Below, piece by piece: positions 57,574 to 64,000 of a stretch of 64,000 nucleotides of DNA (position 1 is its first letter; every line of letters starts with the position of its first letter). Under the pieces are notes generated by a model. The model searched no databases. It was not told the DNA's origin and saw only the letters and a list, made by a program, of their open reading frames with translations. Location of the stretch: positions 28,520,001 to 28,584,000 of the forward strand of contig CM114272.1 of the NCBI GenBank assembly GCA_050084515.1, read 5' to 3'. A program made the position numbers and the translations under genes. The stretch comes from Blasia pusilla. Lineage: Eukaryota > Marchantiophyta > Marchantiopsida > Blasiales.

Positions 57574-58253
57574 TGTACATAAGTTGAATGGATGGATTAC
57601 AAGATGAATCTTGTTGTCCTAGATTGTATGAAGACGACTAATGATGGGGAAACATAGCATCCCATCTTCTCATCTTAGTACTAAAAAGGCACATAGTATT
57701 TAGATTTATTTTCAAATTGTATGTTATTTGGCATTAGAGGGACTTAACCAGTACCTAATAAAGCGATTGGGCTTGTCCAATTATTTATGTCTAAATGTTT
57801 TAGAATTCATATGATAGATGGATCTTAGACATGTGTTGATGACAACTTATGTATGTTGGGTAGTGATGTGATTTTGTACGAAAAGTTACTAAAAGGAAAG
57901 TGAGAAGATTCCATGGCCATAGATAACATGAATTTTTTTTGGTTATATATTCTCTCGATATAGAATTTTAAGCTCCGAACACTAGCACAAATGCAAGTGC
58001 AAAATGGTATATGTTGTGTCTATCCATATTTGAATACAACATATATTCTTGTCACCATCTATACATTCATAAATCAAGACATTATACTTAATAATCAAAT
58101 CCATATACAAAGATGATCAGCTATAAAAACGATCTCCAATGGAAGAACTACAAATTAGCAAACATACTCTTGTGAAAACACTCCATTAATATAATTTTTA
58201 AGCCAAATCCACCCTCATGGTGAGAGACTCAAGTTACACATACACAAATATAC

Positions 58254-58258
<5 letters not shown>
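57574..58258. other. AT-rich intergenic DNA, no gene seen
   Basis: Nothing recognised. Confidence 0.5.

Positions 58259-58313
<55 letters not shown>
58259..58313. repeat. (CT)n microsatellite
   Basis: A perfect CT run of about 55 bp. Confidence 0.95.
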
Positions 58314-58317
<4 letters not shown>

Positions 58318-61300
58318 TATGCACACATATCACCTCCTTAATCCTAACCTACCATAGTGGATTAGTGGTAAATTTTCTCAAATAGCTTGAAGGTCAATTC
58401 TATCTAAATTTGGGACTTACCCAAAATGGTAAGTTCCTACAAATAGCTCTAAAAGACCCCAAAATAATATATCTTGCATACTCAAACTACTCTATTGGTT
58501 ACAAGGTCATCTTTAATCTTCCAAGATTGAAGTTTGACCTCCTTAGATTCATCGTACGGATAATCTCTATAGCAATTCTGTTTGAAAAGACATGATATAC
58601 CTTTTGTAAGTTTTCTTGCAAGTACAGATAATTTATTGCTACCATTCTCACTAATATGTGACTCTAAATATAAGCATTTGACTAATAAAAATGTGATTTG
58701 AGATGTGACTTTATGTTAATTTGCAGATGCAAATATTGGTTTGATAAACGTTGTGAGGATACTATTAGTATTAAAATATCTGCTTCTTAAAATTCATAAA
58801 GTTTAGAAATTAAGCATTGTGGCCCTCAACCCAAATATGGCATGTGACCCAAAGATCTGTGCTTGGCTAATTATCCATCAAGATGGTCTAGTTAAGGCTT
58901 CTTGCAAATTATGCAACTCTCATCGAGTAGTTAAGTGGACATCCAGGTCAACTTGAGTTGGGCCACCCTTAAAGACACCATAGGTAATGCTTGGGTTGAA
59001 TTCACCAATCCCTCGGATTTTGACCTAGTCCTTCTTTGGATATCCAAGCCTACGCCAATCTAAATCTATCCTAGCGTGTTGGGTCATACTAAATACACGA
59101 CATTTAGATCCCAATTTTAGTAGCAAACTATGTCAAGCTCAACCACTAAATCTGGTGATGCCAAAACATATACAAGTCATGCCCCATTCACAAATAAGTG
59201 CATCCCAATGAAAAAAATTCAAAACTTATTCCTCATTCAAGAAAAAATTTAGACACTTTCTTGAATTCTTGGAATTCGCAAACTTCTGCATACCATTAAT
59301 GTCATACTCCTAAGAAAAATTTCGCCAATGTCAATTCTATAAATCAGGCGGCTATATATATGCTTAAGCTATGCACCAAACTCTAGTCTCATCATCTACC
59401 TTCCTTGCAATTTCCTACTAAGTAATTCCCCTATAAGTTCTTTAACATGAGTCAAATTACTTTTTGGTTCCCAACAAGCTCCCCACATTGGTTTCGTATC
59501 TCTTTGAAATCCGCAATCTTCGTCCAAACATTTGAAAGATCAAAGGGACATGTCTAGATGAGCAAACATGAATTTCTATTGGTGTAATGAAGAGAAAAAG
59601 ATTAAAAAATGAAAATTGGAATGACATATTTATATTTTCCATTATTTTTTGAGAGTATCTTGAAGATACTCTCAAAAAGATCGTAACCATTAACTAGTCT
59701 CTTCCATAAAAATAAACAAATAGATCCTAAAATCTCAAATCAATGCAGTAGTAAGAAAATATTCCATTTTGGAACTATTACAAGAGCTAATGGAGTACGA
59801 AGAGAAATGAAGATTTTGAACTATCAAGCATCTTACATTGAATTATACCCCCTTTGAAATCCACAATATTCGTAGGAATTCTTTAGAAGTTTAGTGGTTA
59901 TGCAAAGTGCAAGCATGATTCTTTCACCCAAAATACCATTTATCATTAGTCCATTACTATGGATGTGCACTAGTATTTTCCTAAGAGCCGATGGACAAAG
60001 ATAAAGGTGAGAGGGAAGGTGCATTGGAACCTGGTTGGTTACATATGCTTCCCAAGGAAATTTCCGTTGGCAACAAAGTCCTCCATAAACATTGGCTTTT
60101 ACCAAACTTTTCCATTTCATAACTTATTGACCATCCATGGAATTTCACATCTATAGCTCCTCTTAGGTAGATAAAAAAAGAAGTAACAAGTAGGAACATC
60201 CCCATCTTAGCTCAGCATATTGGATGCATTCTCTCCGTTGGGCGTTTTAAGGATTTTGCTTGCAAAAATTGCAAATAAGTTAAGGGTTGAAAAAGGAAGT
60301 ATGAAGCTTGGCTTCCCCGTCGGGTTTAAGCTAAGAAAGCCATCTCGACAATACGTCGAAGAGAGATTCTTCGTAGGATTACGCATGTACGCTTTTGTCG
60401 TTACGCACATCTTTTTGAGCTACCTAATGAAAATCCTTAATTTGTCCTTTTGGAGAGTGTCACATGAGTCCGTCCTCATGACGACAGAAAGAACCCATGA
60501 GAGTATGCATCGATAAACAATAGATGCTTGTGTTTTTTACCGAGTGCATTTGACGTGGACGGATCATGCGGAGACGTTTTCGACACGAGAGCTTCCAACA
60601 CACCATGGAAAAACAAACCACTTAGCCTTTAGAATGAATGAAAGAGTCATTTGCATGCCCCAATGCGGAAGCATTTTCCAAAAAAAAAGAAAATTTCCTA
60701 AAGAAGAACAATCCAACCCATAGAGAAAGACAAGACATATGAAAAGAGTTTGACTTAGCAGCACCTCTCTTGTGATTTGAGTCGATCCAACCTACCAGCT
60801 CCCCATTGGCAGTCAACACTTGGAAGAATATTGCATTGACGTCGTTGGCTTTTAGAAAGAAGCCATTCATTGAGTCAACTTAGTTTCGAGATTTTTGAAT
60901 TCCTTTTAGAAAAATATGTATATTTTACTATTACATATGAGAATATAAAATCTCATAACTGCATTGGTGCTTGTGAAGAAAACGCGATCGACTAAATCTC
61001 GACCAAATATGTCCCATGCCATATTTAGCATGATCGTTAGGTACATGTGAAATCAAGTCAACCTTTTTTATTAACCGTATTTAGCATTTTGGAGGATAAG
61101 AATCCTCCTATGAAATAATGTGAAATCCATAGCAGTGCTCCTAAGATTCCTTGAGTATCTTTTTTTCTTACCAAGTTGCATGTAACGAGAAGAATCGGGC
61201 TTCCACTTTTTCCTATAAAAACAACTTTAGATTATAATGGGGGCCTTCCTAGAATTCGCGCGATTCAATGTGCTCTAATGAGCAAAAGGCTAAATTTTGA

Positions 61301-63394
61301 TTCTTTCTTGGTCATCACCGTATGTGTTTAATTCCAAGGCTACGCTTGTCCCCTCCTACTTTCCTTTTGGCTTCTTCACAAATTTTGTTTGGATTGAGGG
61401 GAAAGGAGTAATTCTTGGATTTGGAATTTTGTGGATTCTCTTAGTTCACCTTTTTCCATGAAAGGTTAGTCATTTCTTATGGCATATTAATAAGTTGCCC
61501 ATAAGGGCCGTGCTTTGGACGAACTTTCTCTTTGTAGTTTTTTATTTTTTATTCACAATTTGGAAAACATGCGTGATTAAAGAAGGCAATAAAATTGAAT
61601 CAATGGAGGTGTTGCAAAGATGAATGCATACTATGATAATAATATAGATTAAGACCCCATCCCACTGAGCACCATAGAGGGTGTAGTAATGTATGGGAGA
61701 ACCACGGTGACATGTTGACCCGATCGGTTGAAGTTTCAAATTTCTATTTTCACTTATGAATCGTCGACTATGAACCAACAAAAAATATGGGGTCACTTTG
61801 TATTTTGTTTCAAAAACCCGACCGAAATTTAGAAAACTTTAAAGTTTTCTGGTTGCCTTCCTTAACACTTGAAAAAGTATCGGTTTGTGGAAAAAACTAC
61901 TTGGAGACTAGGGTGTAGTGACTTCAAGGAAGCAGTCTAGACATATTGGAAACCATCTATGGATCTAAATCATATTACTTTCTTGTCAACAAGTATACAT
62001 TTAATGCTATTTGGAGGGTCGCATGGACTCTTTTCATTTTGACGTCCATTATTTTTTGGGCGCAAAATTTCTTGGATCCCTCTATTGTCTTGGCGATTGA
62101 GTGCACATGGAAACATGCCCATGCTATGCACTTTTGATTTTTTTTCATTCATAAATTTACAGAGAAAATATTTCGTTAACTTTTTTCTTTTAAAAGATTT
62201 CCTCAATCCTCCTCTATCCGTGTTGGGAAGTGATTAGTTGCGTGAAGTTTCTCCACGTAGCCCTTACTCTTCTAGTTGTAAACCAAACAGACTCTTAAAA
62301 TATTTCCTACTTGTTGAGGGAGGCATTTCCTTCACAAGGGGATTTCTAAATAATGAATGATTTTGTGCACAAATAACTCTCCTCATGTTTGGCTTTGACC
62401 CACTAAGACATACATCAAACTCATTGAGACTTCTTTCAAACTTTCAAAATTGAGAACTTGACATGGTTACAAGATCTATGCTATGGAATTTTGGATACAC
62501 TACAACCAAAGATCCGAAATCGGTTTGGTTTAGGAGTAAATGGTCGAATCTTGTATTTATACTCTTCAAGCTAATAAGGCTAATGCAACACGCTTTGGTT
62601 GGTTCCACTAAACAACAACAAAATTATGGTAACCTAACTAACTAACTTCATTTGCGCTACTACGCCAACAAAAAGAAAATTTTCATGAATTTTTTGACAA
62701 ATTTTGAAGTCATCACTCATGCTCCACTAAACCACGAATTAACCACAAGTTTAATCAAGATTAATTCATGTCCAATTTTCCAATTCTTATGTAGTTTTTC
62801 AAGACTTGAAAAACCATTTTTTTTCACTTGCCCGAAGGGTCTGTGATATTCAATCAAAGTTCTCACACAAGAAGGAGCAACCATTCCCCATGCAAAAGGT
62901 TCATGTACACATTATCATAATATTATAGAAAAACATGAAACTACTTGAATTTACACATTCCATATAATTTCTTGAACATGATATCCCTATCATTAGGTCT
63001 TAGGGTTCATATCAATGGTTGATGCAATTGAGAAAAATAAACATGCAAGACTCTCTCAATGGATTACTCACACTAGATACCCGAATAGATTCTAAAATAT
63101 AAGTTTCATCCTAGGATTGGAGAAATAAAATAAAATTGATTCATGAAAAATCCTTATTTTTTCATCTTTTTAAGCTCGAATAAAGAGAATGAAATTCTAC
63201 CATGCTCCTTAAGCTACTTCCCCAAAAACTCTACATCAACGCATTGGCAAAACTTATGCCACTAACGAATCCCTTACCTTACTTCAAAATGTGATTGATC
63301 CTAATTTACGACCTGTCACAAATACCTAAGTCTATAACGCCCAAGCTCGATCAAAGAGCAAATCATGATCAAAGGTCAAAGGAGGGGAGACCTA
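58314..63394. other. AT-rich intergenic DNA, no gene supported
   Basis: About 5 kb with frames up to 98 aa (60220-60516, +) but no recognisable domain, start context or partner exon. Parts may be old transposon sequence. I saw no RNA gene. Confidence 0.45.
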
Positions 63395-64000
63395 TAGTAA
63401 ACTTATAAACAAGCAGGACTGATGGAATACGGCTCTCACATACACCACCACGGAGAATGTAATTTTGCAATAAGAGAATGAGTGGGAGTTGATCCCCTTC
63501 TCAATCATATAGGGTATGTACAAGAATCTTAACCCTAACCCTAACCAAACTCTCAGGTTATACTAATTGTGGTTAAATAACCCTAGTTAAGATGATCACT
63601 CTTAATTGACTGACCAAGATTAAGCTTTCCTATTTTGTGTGAGTACCAAATGTGGCAATTTATGTGTCCGATGAGCTTGACTATAACTTAGTCTTCAATA
63701 TTCTCCCTTGAGCTCATATCGATGTCTCTAACATCTAAATTATTTCTAAACTATTATATCTTAAACTTATCTTTAGAAAATATCTTTTTAAGGATAGTAG
63801 CAATTTTCTTATCACTACTTATATACAAAATATTAATTTCTTATGAAAGTAATTTCTTTTTGATAAAATAGTAGTGCATATCTGCATGCTTTGTTCGAGC
63901 ATGAAACATAACCTTACTGCTATTAATATTGTCTACATATCTTACATTAGGTTTGGAGTTACTTGCACGGATCTCAACATCAAGTAATCAAGCTATAGTG
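63395..64000 (-). mobile_element. third Copia family copy, 3' end, cut by window edge
   Basis: 63395-63700 is a diverged LTR of the same 306-bp length as the copies at 21883 and 27433 (shared tatagggtatgtacaag, ccctagttaagat). It is followed inward by a degraded polypurine tract and the reverse complement of the RNase H tail, matching 22189-22490. The RNase H frame is broken (for example taaggatagtag where a conserved reading frame is expected). The rest lies beyond the window. Confidence 0.85.

Noticed and set aside
60220-60516. 98-aa + strand frame
   Set aside because: Isolated in AT-rich DNA without domain or homologous partner; insufficient to call a gene.

Overview
This window is nuclear DNA of a land plant. 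The evidence is a four-exon gene with GT-AG introns that matches the plant nucleoside diphosphate kinase-like family (Arabidopsis At1g17410 type), a CACTA (En/Spm) transposon with TNP2/TNPA genes, Copia and Ty3 retroelements with a tRNA-Met-type primer site, and Helitron ends of the plant type. The species cannot be fixed. The non-LTR element near 31 kb has a C-terminal zinc-knuckle/nuclease-like module that I associate more with non-flowering plants, but that is only a hint.

Layout. 0-8.5 kb: AT-rich intergenic DNA with a near-perfect 346-bp hairpin, a relic of CACTA subterminal repeats, two copies plus a fragment of a GC-rich dispersed repeat, a truncated Copia element on + (LTR, primer site, gag) and an LTR-like repeat. 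8.5-18.8 kb: more balanced base composition. It holds the only host gene I can support, a secretory-type NDP kinase on the minus strand (exons 18450-18387, 18101-17861, 17635-17528, 16929-16671), and an inverted-repeat cluster at 13.2-15.0 kb. 19.1-30.2 kb: nested retroelements. An outer LTR-type element (LTR-like copies at 19.1 and 29.5 kb) is interrupted at 21883-27738 by a complete but defective Copia (306-bp LTRs, 5-bp target duplication), which is itself interrupted by a 1.25-kb solo LTR. 31.0-32.3 kb: the 3' part of a non-LTR retrotransposon. 33.5-35.4 kb: a decayed coiled-coil reading frame of unknown nature.

36655-49803 is a complete 13.1-kb CACTA element with matching termini and a TAT target duplication. 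It has a dense ATGACT subterminal repeat field, a TNPA-like gene, a TNP2 gene broken by a few stops and frameshifts, and a perfect 196-bp inverted repeat near its other end. It abuts a tandem array of about seven 178-182-bp units (49.8-51.1 kb). A decayed Ty3 pol follows (51.8-52.8 kb), then a 5'-truncated copy of the 31-kb non-LTR element with a 24-bp target duplication (53.5 kb), a GC-rich island of unclear function (53.9-55.4 kb), a small composite Helitron-like element (57.2 kb), AT-rich DNA, and a third copy of the Copia family running off the right edge.

Most of the window is transposon history: insertion, nesting and decay. Several broken frames show stops explained by single C-to-T or G-to-A changes, as expected for methylated, silenced repeats. 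The two long near-perfect inverted repeats are the best candidates for active RNA biology.
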